DNA from: JAPYWM01 sp964489015
GTDB lineage: Bacteria; Bacteroidota; Bacteroidia; SpSt-205
DNA: 43,649 nucleotides
Direction: 5' to 3'
Assembly: GCA_964489015.1 (NCBI GenBank)
Contig: CAZAXD010000016.1
Span: forward strand, 1 to 43,649
How positions within the stretch are numbered: the first letter of the stretch is position 1; each line of letters starts with the position of its first letter. Position numbers and translations under genes: made by a program. The notes beneath the pieces were generated by a model. That model had not been told where the DNA came from. It saw nothing but the letters and a program-made list of their open reading frames with translations, and did not search any database. Below, in pieces: positions 1 through 11,260 of this stretch.

Positions 1-3000
1 AATCACATACCGGCTCCACGGTGCCCGCACCACCGCCATCCGCACCTTGTACTTTTTTCCGGGCTTTAGCGTATCCACTAAGTACCCCATCACCGCATAG
101 GCTCGATTCACCTTATAAGACTCCCCAGGACAGCACTTCTCCACCGGCCCTTGATTGAGAGAAATAAAGCACCCCACATCCGAGTACCGATACGACCAAT
201 AATACCGCGCATTCATGTCCAGCTCCCCACTCCGGCTCCAAGCACTGGGATTATATATCCACGGATTGCGGCGCAAGTGATTGAGTGGCCCGCTTACCGG
301 CCCCGTCGAGTCATACATGTACGTCCAACTGCTATAGCGCCCAAGCCCCAGCCAATACCGCCAATCCGTTGGCTCGCCCTCATACCGACCATAGCACCAG
401 TGCGAAAAGAGACTTGCCCAGTTGATTCGCCGACTTACATCATCTAAACGGTAATAGGCTACAGAATCCCAATAGTGCTTCACTTGCACGACAAAGGTGT
501 CTAAGGGCGTATAGCCTACCCGCATCCGCTGGCAACCTCCCGCACAAAAGCTCTCGCTCCGACAGCTATCATCTAAATAACGCTCTACCAGCCGGGGTCT
601 ATCGGGGCATCCCCCACCCGTGGGAAACGTCCAAGCCCCCAGTCCCCACTTTAGCACCGGGCGGTATTTATACACCTCATAGGGGTATAACGCGCTCCCG
701 CCAAGCTCCGTATGGGCATTCCACCACTTGCCGCAGCACCGCTCCAGATACCGCCGCCGAATCTCCCCAATATCCCACACCAAATCCCCACCCGCTCGCC
801 GGATGTACGTGTCCTGCGCCGCCATCTAAAACTCCCACAAAAAGTGCTGCACAGAATCCGAGTAAAAGATGGGCCACCCGCATCGGATGCTGGCCCGCTC
901 CAGCACCGTATCCCACATTGCCTGCAGCGCAGCCCCTAACCGATCGCAGTCCGCGCTCGAAAAGCACCACTCACTTACATAGGTCACGCCCCCTTGGCCA
1001 GGTATATAGCCCATCGCCACGTGCCCCGTCAGCGCCTGCCGCACCCCAAACCGATCGGATAACCGACGCAAAAACGCCCGCCACTCCTCACTCGTGTGAA
1101 ACCCATGAAACTCCCGCACCGGGTACGAAATCGTAATATAGCCCTCCCCCGATACGGCGCTAACGGCGTACACACGCTCCCCGGCCGCATCAGCGCCCAC
1201 ACCGTATCCGGCAGTAAAGTATTGCGGTCACTTACCTCGCAATTAGCTCCTGAGTACCTGCAGCTCCTCTCTATATCTAACGGATGCATGCAAGGATAGG
1301 GACGCCCATTCGCATCGCTACACATATGGAGTGCTGAAAAAGCCGGCCGCGGCGGCTCCGACAAGCGCCGATGGTGCCATATCGGATAATTCCACCCCTG
1401 CCCCATTATCGAGCGCACCGGCGAAAATAAATACGTAAACGGCCCCAGGCTCGAATACCCCATCCCATAGGTAAACCACACCAGCTTATCCCACAACGTC
1501 CCCGGCATCTTGATCGAGTCTAACCGCATCCAAGAATACATCGGCCTGGGGGCACAACCTACGTACCAGGAATAGGGGATCGTATCTGGCGGGGGTATAA
1601 ACGTATCAGGGCCGAAGTAGAAGGTGTCTCGGCAATGCAGATAGGGCAGGCCCCCATGGGCAAGGGCAATTACCGAGCTGTGAACAGGGGCCGTAAAGCC
1701 GCTGCTGCCCATTCCCAGCAAGCGGCCCGCCCAGCTGGAGCGCCTAATCACCCGCGGAAAGGTCGGCTCCGGCGAGAGAGAGTCTAACGGAGTCCAGGCC
1801 GTAATGAGGCCCCCAACCCGCCGCCGCAAGGGACTATGCACGACGCACCACACCCCCGACCGCCCATCCCAAAAGGCATAGGGATAAACGACAGGCTCCG
1901 GAAGCCCTGGGATGTCAAGATGATATCTCGAACCGTGGACGGGCCCCTGCCAAACCCCCTCTATGCTGTATTCAAAGGCTCGATACGACAGGGTATACGG
2001 CGGCATATTTGGCGAAAACAGAGGAAAGTAACCCGGCCAGCTGCCACCTGCTCCCCATACTCTCGTCTCCCTATTATCCACTCTCCATATGCCCCGTTCC
2101 ATGTCGCTGGCTGATGACCCGTACTCCCAAAAGACCCATAATGGTATAAAACGCCATGAACTCACCGAGATTTCTCTGGCCACCAGTTAAGAGCGTCTGC
2201 GTCGTCATGTAAAAAACTCTCAGACGCACTATACCCTTCCCCAAAAATGTGGAAAGGAATGGTGATGTAAGGACGGGGGATGCGCCACCGCCACGCTGAA
2301 TCCGGCGCCTGCGTCCAAAGGTAAAAAGAATTAAGCCACCCCAACATTAGCTTCGGCTCTCGAAAACGATAAACACCCTTATCCCCTTTCTAACCAGAAG
2401 TCACTGCTGGTGCCTACGGAGGCGTGGGAGGTTTCAATGCCCTCGGGCACCACGTAAAAGAGCGTCCGCCCCACCATGGCTACCCAGCCGGGTGCAAAAT
2501 GAAGAATCCCCTGAAAAGCCCGCCGGGTATTACCTGCCCACACTCCACGCCACTCCGCAAAAGAATGCCACGGCATTGTCGAAAGCCGATACGCCCGACT
2601 TGCTGAGAGCGTATCGCCCCCAGCTCCCCACCAAGCACTGACGTACCCCGCCCCAGGATGAAATAACCGATTACGCAGCAGAGGGTAGTACAAAGCCCAT
2701 ATTGAAGAGTCTGTGCCGTCAGCAGGCGGCCCGCTAGCACCAAGCGCTTGCGTAGAGGGCCATCCATAAAACCTCCTTCTACAAACTGCGGCCTCGTATC
2801 GGCCTGGATTTTGGCGGTATCGAGGGCGTACCCCCACACTTCTACGCCGCTGGAGTCACCCATGGCCGCCACCTTGACCCACGGTAGGTAGTAAAAAGGC
2901 GCATATAGCGGCTCTCCCCCAGGTCCCCGTAGTGACCGCACCCACCGCTCCCCAATCGCTAAGTACCCGGCCGCCGTAGACCACCATTGAAGACACAGGT

Positions 3001-3339
3001 ACCCAGGGCAGCAGAACTATTAAGCGCATTGTCGCACCAGCCCACCCAGAGTATCGAATCCCGCGGCCACTCTCCCCCTTCATGAAGTAAGGGGATGCGG
3101 CTCAGATCACCATAATAAAATCCCACTCTTGGCGCCCATTTGCGGGTGGGGTGAGGGTGAAGTAGGGCACCCGCGCCCCCACGCCGCTCAGCGTCTTTAC
3201 CCNNNNNNNNNNNNNNNNNNNNNNNNNNNNNNNNNNNNNNNNCAAACCCCCCGTTCCACCCCAGATTTCGATACAACGGATACACCACCGGCTGCCCCCA
3301 CAGAGAGATCCCCCCTACCAGGAGCACAAGGGCTCTCAT
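1..3339 (-). pseudogene. Broken secreted protein gene, family unknown, runs off the left edge
   Basis: The gene starts at 3339 with an N-terminal signal peptide (MRALVLLVGGISLWGQ). It then passes through several reading frames on the same strand (about 3339-2959, 2941-2700, 2700-2379, 2347-2162, 2183-1190, 1200-829), each rich in Trp, Tyr, Gly and Pro like Bacteroidota surface proteins. From 825 to base 1 it is open without a stop (275 codons). That last stretch is in frame with the preceding piece and is separated from it only by a TAG at 826-828. The frame change near 2380-2395 lies in a run of A and G. An N run (3203-3242) interrupts the N-terminus. I recognise no domain. The start lies 5 bases after the stop of the upstream T9SS gene, so the two are probably co-transcribed. 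It may be an intact gene with sequencing errors or a decaying one. A T9SS tail would lie outside the window. Confidence 0.6.
3203..3242. other. Assembly gap (40 N)
   Basis: A run of 40 undetermined bases inside the N-terminal part of the leftmost secreted-protein gene. It marks a scaffold join or low-quality stretch. Confidence 0.98.
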
Positions 3340-3344
3340 GTCGC

Positions 3345-6300
3345 TTATCTCAGGAGGAGGGTTTCCACCCGAATCTCGCCAGCCGTTTGGTACAGCGCCT
3401 TGTAAAGGCCGCGCGGCCAGTCAGCTACCACCAGGCAGCGCATGTCTTCGCGACCGCCCACCGCTCCCGCACCTGCCCCATCGCCTCCAAAATAACGATT
3501 TCCCCCTCCCCTTTCCCGCCGCCCACTCAATACTCACCGTGAGATCAGCCGGATTGGGGAAAACCCGCAGGTACAACGGCGCCCCAGCGGAAGGCTCCTC
3601 GTCCACGGAAAGCGCCGCAAGAGGCTGACTGGTGGTAGGCTGCCACCAAGGGCCCTCCTCCGCCCGCGCCGCCTCACAATCCTCCTCATACAAAAGGGAG
3701 AGTCCATAGGCTTCAATGGCTAACCGCGCCGCATACACCAGCGGACCGCCTACTTCCGGACAACGCTTAGCTATGGTTAGAAGGCTTTCGGCCTCAGCGG
3801 GGGTGAGGTCGCGGCGGCTCATGGCCTTCTCGACGAGGGGCAGGGCCGTGGCCCCCGTAAACTCCGCAAAGGACGTGCCCGTGGGCAAGCTGCCTACGGT
3901 GTGCGATCCGCAAGCCAGGCTTCGTAGGCCGCTTCAATGGGGTCAAGGGCCTGGGTCCGACCCCACTGCTATAGCTGCTGGAGGGCCGAGTCGGCCATTA
4001 CCAGCTGGCCGCTGGTGTCGAGCTTCAGCGCCCGGTAAGCAGGCCATAACCGAGCCGGCGTACCGCCCCGCCGCCTCCACCAGCACCAGCGTGTCTAGCC
4101 CCTGCCGTAGCACCCCACTTGCCACCGCTCGCGGCGGACATAAACACGTCGCCGGCCACACCCGACAAGAAGCAGGAAGGAAAGTAACAGGACTAAACCC
4201 ACAGAGAGAGCTGGCCACCCTATTATTATCCCGATAAACAGTCAAAGCGCCACCTCCAGCTGCTTCAAACATGGGAACCCTTGAAAAGGGCAGCAATCGG
4301 TTGCGGCCAAAGGGGCTGGGTGGAATTGCCAACCACGTAAGTGCCAACCCGAAACTCCAAGAAAAGGTCAATTGAAGAGGGGTGGAGGAAGAGGTCTAGT
4401 TGCACCACCACCGAACCGAGCTTACGGAATTGCTACTGGTAAAGCGGAAGACGTGGATGGAGTCAACCTGCGAGACTACATCATTTCCCACGACATCTAC
4501 GGGCGTGGGAATGGTGCCAAGGCTCACTTCAACGCCCACCCTCGCGTTAGACATAAGCTTACAACCAGGGCAACGCGGGTAAAAGCGAAAGAGGTCAGTT
4601 GAGAGGTTATTCCACCCAATCACAAGGGGCGGAGTGCCAAAGGGCACGGCCGAGATGCCAACGCTACCGCAAGGCGGCTCTACCGTAATGCGGTTATCTA
4701 CGATGGTGACCGGGCCCACGGCCTCTATCCACCGAATCCCCCACCGATAGCCAGAAACCCGATTTTGCTCCAAGGTAAGCCCATCCAGCTTTGGATCATG
4801 GAGCCCTCGTCCGCCAACCCAGATGCCGGCCTGGCCATAGCGCGGCCGAATACGCCCCTGATTCCCCACTATCTCATTTTGACTAATTACCCCCTTCGTC
4901 TTTCCAACTTGGAGGCAAATGCCGGTCTCAGCCTACCGCCAAATCGTATTTTCTCCAATCGCTACGTCCACCGCAAACCGCGTAGCCGAAAGCCCTACTC
5001 CCCACAGCATAATGCCTACCAGCCCCTCCTTAAAGCTGTTGTTACGAATCCAAACTGCTCGAAGGCTATCATCTAAACCCTTGAGCGGCGAAGTGACGTA
5101 GATCCCATAATCTACGGTATCCATATGGGTTTGCTGCACCTGGATGCTATCGCGGTATCCCCGTTCATAGTACTGAAGGCCCTGCGCACACACCCCCGTC
5201 CCCCATGGGCACTCAAAAGGCAGCTGACAACGATCCTGCCACTTGGGGAGCGAGGTACGATCGTCAATAGGCACAGCGCACGCAAACAGCGGCGGAATCG
5301 GCGTCCGAATTTGCTCAAAGCTCCCGCCCACCAGGTCTAGCGCTACATTTTCGCTACAAGACCATAATGGAGGTAGCGAAAGTAAAGCTCCTTGTTTTGG
5401 TCACGCCACTGCAGCGCTTCTATAGTGGCGGGGCTCCGCAGCCAGATGCCTACCACGCCACGCGTCGGACCCCCTCCAAACGTATCTAACGCCAAACGCC
5501 ACTCCCTATGCCGATGGACCACATCCGCCACATAAACAGGACTGGCAGGCGTACCTAAAGCCGCACTATCTTGTGCCCACGTAAAGTAAGCATGCTTGAC
5601 TCGACACTCACCTATGCCCCGCCCCTCCTTGAGTAGCGCCACCCCATTTTGGTTGAAAAAGCCGTAGTCCACTTGCCAAGTACACAGGCCTATGCCGGCT
5701 TTGATGCCGGTATCGGCGCCGACGATCCAGACGGGGTGCCATCCATTCCCGTCCTCATACCCTTTTAGCACGGCATGGTCGTCATCATGAACAAGGTAGC
5801 TCCCCTTCCACCGCAAGCTACAGGGTTCTAAACGCGTACCACCCGGCCCTAAGCAGCTAGGCCTCGTAACCAGTACAAGCGTTACACGGGGCTTATCCAC
5901 CCATATCACCGCGCCGGGGCTGAGGTACACCTGACAATTATTCCACACTACGCTCGTATCCACCCATAGCGTGTCATGAATCGAAAAGGTTTGACAGGTA
6001 AAAGCATGGGGATTTTGTCGGAGGATGGTGGAGACGCGCTGACACACGTAGGACGTACCCGCCCCACAGCAGGGATAAACCGTAAAAGTAAGGGTGTCCG
6101 TGCAGCCGGCTTGCCCCTGCAGAGTAGCTGGGACGGTCCCGCCCGTGCCCCGCAAGCCCCCCAATTCACCTCAATACTCGTAGGGAAAGCACCGTAAACG
6201 TAGCTGGGCTAAGCACCTGCCAGCTCACACTGGCGCCGGGCGGCAGCGGCCCACTTAACCTATAAATGGCCCCACCGACCTTATCTACACAGGTAACCAT

Positions 6301-7866
6301 AGGTCCTTGTAAAGTAAGGCCATGTGCTGTGCGGGTATCCTCCACCCACAGGCAGCTGGTGCTGCTACAGCCATTTCGCACCACCGTGGCACAAATCTGA
6401 CAGCCGCCGCTGCCATTACCCCAGTCCGTCATGATGAGCGTACCGCCACTTGCCATGTACTGAACGCCGCTTCGGCCCCCCGCAGCTTACCTGCCAGCTC
6501 ACCGAGTCTCCATACACAACCTCCTCCACACAATACAGGAGCCCCGGCAAGGAAGGTCCTACCGACAACGTCGCCGCACAAAATCCAGGCCCTACCTCCG
6601 ACCAGCACATCTGGGTAGGACCTAAGACCCGCACCCGCGGACGCCGCCGCACCGTTACATCGGTCTCACAATGCACCGCATCCCCGCCGACCGTGATCTC
6701 AATTGTCGCCGCCATGTAGATGCCAGCGGACGCATACCCGTAGGTCCACCCCGTGGGACTCACCACAAACGGAAGCGTCCCATCCCCGGGCAAAAGAAGC
6801 ACCGAGCTCAGAGAAGAGCTACTGGCTATTGAAAAAGCAGTTGGCTCACCCGCACAGACGGGATTCGGCATGGCCACCAATTCACATTGGCAGCTAGACA
6901 CCTGCACCGTCCCCGTTAGCGTGTAGGCTATGCACTCACCACAGGGGGACGCAGGTGCCCCACTGCGCACTCCCGCAGAAGTACAGCACGACGCACATAC
7001 AACCTCCTCCGGATTCCACCCCACCCGGACTGACACCGAATAGCTCCCTATGCTGGGAAAGGTATGCGTAAAACAGTACTGCGGCTAAGGACCATTAATT
7101 TGTTCCAACCAACGTATTCCCTACATAAAAGTGCACTGCCTGCACATACATCCAGCTTGACCTATCCACCTCAACGCAAAAAGTCTTGGGCTGCCCCATA
7201 CAAGCCGTAAGAGGAGAAGGGATTGCCCACCTCGCTCTAAGATCCACGAGCCGAAGGTAAAGAGAATTACCCCCCGTGTGCTGCACGTAAGTGCCCGCCT
7301 GTAAGGAGCAGCTGGACGCATAGGCATATACGCTATCTGGAGATGAAAAAGAAGAACAGCCCACGATGCCGGGAGCCCTCCCAGATGAATCGCACCACCA
7401 ACAGCAAGTATCTATAAATCCGGGTCCCTCGATGGCAGCCACCTGTAAATGCGGGGTACTTCCACACCAAGACTGAATGCAATCCCCAGCTATGCAACGC
7501 TTAGACAAGTACGGCCGTATCAAAATCTCCACCCACGAGGAGCGGTACACCACCAGCGTATCAGATGTATTACATGTGTTATAATCTCCAAATCCCTGAC
7601 GCCACAGATCCTCACACACCCCGCCAGATGAATTGGGCCCATAAGATTGGTTATTGGACGCGAATGTCTCACAATTACAGAGGCTGGCACACCGGTAATA
7701 ACCCGTATCCAGCTCACAACTGCCATTTAGCGGCTCGTACACCTTCGCCGTCCAACAGCTGTACTTATATGGATGGGGGTTCGCACCACTTATGGGACAT
7801 TGGCCACATAAATGGAGGCCCATAGCTACAAAAATAAAAAATGCTTTACAAAAAACTGCCGCGCAT
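3345..7866 (-). pseudogene. Broken T9SS-secreted protein: PKD/Ig-like and beta-helix regions, type A tail
   Basis: One long coding region read from 7866 to 3345 in several frames, about 1500 codons. Removing one base from the A6 run at 7850-7855 joins ATG 7866 to a signal peptide (MRGSFCKAFFIFVAMG...). Next come Cys-rich modules, a PKD/Ig-like stretch around 6900-6600 and a CTDTLTFTV module near 6090. A right-handed beta-helix-like region with repeated N-[RN]-[IV] and G-I turns spans about 5900-4400. A helical segment with CPEVGGPLVYAARL lies near 3740. The end is a T9SS type A tail: VFPNPADLTVSIEW near 3550, then in another frame WPRGLYKALYQTAGEIRV up to the stop at 3345. Adding one base to the T4 run at 5348-5351 restores the frame there (VAKNVALDLVGGSF). 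TAG stops lie in frame at 4933-4935 and 3969-3971. Probably exported and anchored at the cell surface; ligand unknown. Confidence 0.7.
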
Positions 7867-8017
7867 TGCAGCTTTTTACTCTCTCTTTTTGCTAGAGAGA
7901 AGGAAGCGGGATATAAACGTAGCCATGCGACAAACTTAAGAAAAATCTAAAAAAGCAAGAGGGAGGCAGCCCTGGGGGGTGAGGGGATTTAGGGACAATC
8001 CGCCAAAAAAGCCATTC
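7867..8017. other. Short intergenic stretch with a weak hairpin
   Basis: About 150 bases between two broken surface-protein genes. A 7-bp stem pairs 7880-7886 (TCTCTCT) with 7894-7900 (AGAGAGA) around a 7-base loop. No T run follows on either strand, so it is not a clear terminator. A TATTTTTG box lies at 7836-7829 on the minus strand, 5 bases before an ATG at 7823, but it falls inside the likely signal-peptide codons and may be chance. Confidence 0.3.
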
Positions 8018-8662
8018 TTACGGGACACGATACACCCTTGCCCAGCCCACTAAGCGGCCTAAGCCGTCCCGCACCTCGGCCACATAGGGGCAGAAGCGAG
8101 GGCAGAAAGACTTTAGGCGCCCCCGAGCTGAACCTGTGCGGGAAGGAGAGGCCATCGTGCCACCTCACGCCCGTCTACGCTAAAAAGCCGCACCTGGTAA
8201 GGTCCCAAGTCCTCGATGCCCGTCCCGGCTACGTACAACGTGCTGCCATTCGCCCAGACCCGCACCACGGACCCGCTGCCCATAGGCCCCGATAAACTGG
8301 CCGGCGTCGGCTCAAACTTAACCATAAACGCATCCTCGCCCCTGCCAAGCGTGTCTTGAAAGGCGCCCGTGCTCGCTATGCCCCCCACGCTGGAGGTATA
8401 GCCCACTACGTAGAGCACCCCCACTTGATCCGCCGTGCAAGCATCCGCCCAATCCATCTGACTCCCTCCGTAATACGTGCCCCATTGCCGAACCCCATTA
8501 GGGCTAAACTTAGCCACAAATACATCCCCCCGCGTATCCCATAGAGTGTCTTGATAAGCCCCGGCCATTGCAATCTGGTTGGGGCTATTCGTGGAGCCCA
8601 CCACGTACGCGGCCCCAGTAGCATCCACCTCGCAGCCCACCAGGCCTTCATCCCCACGCCCG

Positions 8663-8783
8663 NNNNNNNNNNNNNNNNNNNNNNNNNNNNNNNNNNNNNN
8701 NNNNNNNNNNNNNNNNNNNNNNNNNNNNNNNNNNNNNNNNNNNNNNNNNNNNNNNNNNNNNNNNNNNNNNNNNNNNNNNNNNN
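8663..8783. other. Assembly gap (121 N)
   Basis: A run of undetermined bases inside the SBBP propeller, between the fifth and sixth recognisable blades. The near-repetitive sequence of the blades may have caused the break. Confidence 0.98.
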
Positions 8784-9926
8784 TGAGCCCCCAGCGTGGC
8801 TATATCACTGGCCCCTATTACCGTCCCAGCCATGTAAACAAAACCCCTGCTATCCACCGCACAGTCCTCCGGCCACGAAGTACCCCGACCCCCGTAGTAA
8901 GTACCTCATTGCCGAATCCCACCCCCACTAAACTTAACTAAAAAAGGAGTCCCTCTACCTCCAACATACGCCTCTTGATGCGAGCCGGGCGTGGCAATAT
9001 TAGAAGGACTGGTAGTAGTTCCCACCATGTAAACATTCCCCAAAGCATCAACGGCACAACCAGCGGCATCTTCCCAATCACTTCCTCCGTAGTAGGTGCT
9101 CCATGCAATCTAGCCATTGGTATGGAGTTTAAGGAGAAAGGCATCATACCAGCTGCCTGGCGAAACCTGGTGAACCCACGGCGTGGCTAGACCTCTTTGG
9201 CTCTTCGTTTGGCCGGTCACGTACACGGCTCAGCTCCCATCTAACGCACACGCAGCGGCATATTCAAAAGCACTGGTTCCAAAGTACATTCCCCACTGCC
9301 GCTGGCCCGTGCTATCAAACTTCACAATGAAAGCGTCTTCATCTCCACGATAAGTACTTTGATAAGCCCCTGTCATAGCAATCCCATTGTCACTGGTGGT
9401 CCTTCCCACCATATACACATGGCCGGTGCCATCAACCGCACAGCTCACCCCTCTATCCCCGCCAGCCCCCCGTAATAAGTCGCCCATTGCAGCACCCCAT
9501 CTGGGCTAAGCTTGGCTAGAAAAGCGTCTAAATTTCCCCCCAGCGTGTCCTGATGAGCACCGCTCGTGGCAATGCCCACCGGGCTTGCCGTGTAGCCAGT
9601 CACGTAAACGTTTCCACTCTGGTCCGTGGCCATATCCGTCGCATAATCAGCCGCACCGCCCCCGTAATAAGTACCCCAAGCTCGCACCGGCAGATCAATG
9701 AGAAGAGGCTGATCGCCTTGGTAACCGCTCACTACAAAGCCCACAGTCTCTCCACAAACCTGCCAAGAACTGGGAAGAAGCCGATCAGCTTGACGCGCCA
9801 CCAGTAGGCCCTCTTTGAGTCGCCAACCTCCTTCTGCTCGTATTACGAGCTGGCTCCCTTCTACCGCCACAATCCCGCCCCATACTCGCAATTGTATCTT
9901 TTGGTGGGCCTCCGGCTTACGAAGGC

Positions 9927-10001
9927 GCCAATCCACTTCCAACCCCCGACTATTTGGATGTCTTTATTGCGCCGACGAGCGGCCAATCCACTTCCAACCC
10001 C
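9927..10001. repeat. 20-bp direct repeat, 55 bp apart
   Basis: GCCAATCCACTTCCAACCCC occurs at 9927-9946 and again at 9982-10001. On the minus strand both copies encode GLEVDW or its frame-shifted reading in the N-terminal module of the SBBP protein. The bases between and after the copies differ, so this is not a tandem array. It may be a local duplication or a mis-join in assembly. Confidence 0.7.
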
Positions 10002-10323
10002 TCCTCCCCGCCATAAAGAACCATGTCCACCCCCCCATATATTTTTCACCACCGGCCCCCCCATAGCGCTTTACGCCCAAAATGGGAGTGGAAGCGTTGT
10101 AGTAATGAACGTAACCCCGCTCAGGTTGTGCAGGTTCTATACCCGCTGGATGGCCCCCCCACAAAATCCACATCCACCCGCCAGATGGCTATTTGCTTGG
10201 GGTAAGTCCGTCTCTTTTTAAATTAAACGAAACGGGAAACGGCTCGCTTTCCCATTCTACCACCCGGCTCAGCTGGTAGCTGATGCCGTCCTGCCACAAA
10301 TACACACTGACTGACACTACCCC

Positions 10324-10408
10324 NNNNNNNNNNNNNNNNNNNNNNNNNNNNNNNNNNNNNNNNNNNNNNNNNNNNNNNNNNNNNNNNNNNNNNNNNNNNN
10401 NNNNNNNN
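10324..10408. other. Assembly gap (85 N)
   Basis: A run of undetermined bases shortly after the signal peptide of the SBBP-repeat gene. Confidence 0.98.
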
Positions 10409-10641
10409 CCGCCCAGCCCCCCCTGCTGTAGGACTAGCACCGAGGGGGAGGACGGCCCCAAGGCGCTTTGACCATAACCCAAGCCCCTGATCAAGGCTAT
10501 TAGAAGCCCTCGTATCGCCATGTAGCAAGCCTCTAACTAGCAATGTACTTGACGCCTCATAACGCAGGCAATTTACAAAAAAGTTTTGACCCAACCAAAT
10601 ACCCCCTTCAGGTAAAAACCACCTTAACCCGCCCTTTCTCC

Positions 10642-10649
10642 TACCTTTG
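10642..10649 (+). promoter_or_regulatory. -7 box for the TetR gene
   Basis: TACCTTTG matches the Bacteroidota -7 consensus TAnnTTTG and ends 7 bases before the ATG at 10657. A transcript would start just before the start codon. No TTG lies at the usual 17-23 base distance upstream. Confidence 0.6.
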
Positions 10650-10656
10650 ACAAAAG

Positions 10657-11229
10657 ATGGGAAAAGAAACAGCAATCCTCACAGCAGCCCAGCGGCTTTT
10701 TGCGCAGGTCGGGTATCCAGCTGTTAGCATGCGCGTTTTGGCTCGGGAACTGGGGCTTAGCCCAGCCACGCTTTATCACTACTACCCAACCAAGCAAGCC
10801 CTACTGGAGGCCATGAGCTTTGCAATTGCAGAGCGCTTTTTATCGGCGAGCGAAGGCCTCGCCGAAAGTGCCTACGAAGTTACCTACAAATTTGAGCGCT
10901 TTTGTCAGGCCCACTTAGGCGTTCTCCTAGCCGACCCCAGTCAGATGGCCATCTTTTTGCGAGAAGGCCCCCAGTACTTAGAAGAGCCAGCCCGTACCAC
11001 CTTTTTACAAAAACAGCGTCTGTATGAGCAGCGGCTCGAGACCATTTTGCAGGAGGGGCTCTCTCGCAACCTGTTTCGGGACTTTGAACCGCGCTACATG
11101 ACCCTGACGATTTTAGCTGCTCTCAATGCCACAGCTCTATGGTATCAGCCCACAGGCCCTTTGCGACCCCAGGATGTAGCTGACCTCCTGGTATGTACCT
11201 TCCTGCGGGGCCTCATTCGCTCCTGGTGA
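10657..11229 (+). CDS. TetR-family transcriptional regulator
   Basis: 190 residues, a normal TetR length. The N-terminal helix-turn-helix is clear at about residues 5-50 (AAQRLFAQVGYPAVSMRVLA, then LGLSPATLYHYYPTKQALLE), with the YHYYPTK recognition-helix end typical of the family. The C-terminal ligand and dimer domain is not recognisable beyond its helices. The gene lies 76 bases upstream of paaA on the same strand, and paaA has its own promoter. By position it is a good candidate for the local regulator of phenylacetate genes. A TetR-family regulator (PaaR) is known to repress paa genes in Thermus thermophilus, but orthology cannot be judged here. A short palindrome at 11261-11268 next to the paaA promoter is a possible operator. 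Confidence 0.9.
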   Translation: MGKETAILTAAQRLFAQVGYPAVSMRVLARELGLSPATLYHYYPTKQALLEAMSFAIAERFLSASEGLAESAYEVTYKFERFCQAHLGVLLADPSQMAIFLREGPQYLEEPARTTFLQKQRLYEQRLETILQEGLSRNLFRDFEPRYMTLTILAALNATALWYQPTGPLRPQDVADLLVCTFLRGLIRSW

Positions 11230-11260
11230 GGCAAAAAGTCCCGCCTCCTAACTCAGACTA

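Larger units (their letters stand above)
8018..10521 (-). pseudogene. Broken SBBP beta-propeller protein with T9SS tail
   Basis: Read from 10521 to 8018 in several frames. It starts with a signal peptide (MAIRGLLIALIRGLGYGQ). The N-terminal module typical of SBBP-repeat proteins follows (VYLWQDGISYQ; VHYYNASTPILGVKRYGG). About seven blades of roughly 55 residues come next, each with D..G..YV.G.T, GIAT.GA.Q, DAF..KF and W.TYYGG, which fits a seven-bladed propeller. Removing one base from C5 at 8120-8124 and one from G4 at 8087-8090 gives a continuous T9SS-type tail ending YVAEVRDGLGRLVGW...YRVP at 8018. In-frame stops lie at 9230-9232, 9110-9112 (NG*IAWSTYYGG, Gln expected) and 8906-8908 (RQ*GTYYGG, Trp expected). 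Two N runs interrupt it. SBBP proteins are cell-surface or secreted; the ligand here is unknown. Confidence 0.75.

Noticed and set aside
7829..7836. TATTTTTG box before an ATG at 7823 as the true promoter of the beta-helix gene
   Set aside because: Removing one base of the upstream A6 run gives a much better signal peptide from ATG 7866 that reads through this box.
826..9232. TAG or TGA read as amino acids (genetic code change)
   Set aside because: TAG and TGA end several intact genes in the same window (paaB, paaD, tetR), and the broken genes also have frameshifts, so errors or decay explain them better.
9480..9690. Propeller blades as a recent DNA tandem repeat
   Set aside because: The blades share protein motifs but their DNA is well diverged; they are an old domain repeat.
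151..10205. Many plus-strand open frames of 60-140 codons across the left 10 kb
   Set aside because: They are rich in Pro, Arg, His and Ser, lack domains, and are the reverse strand of the broken minus-strand surface genes.
10584..10588. TTTTG as -33 element for the TetR gene
   Set aside because: It is 53 bases from the -7 box, far beyond the usual 17-23.
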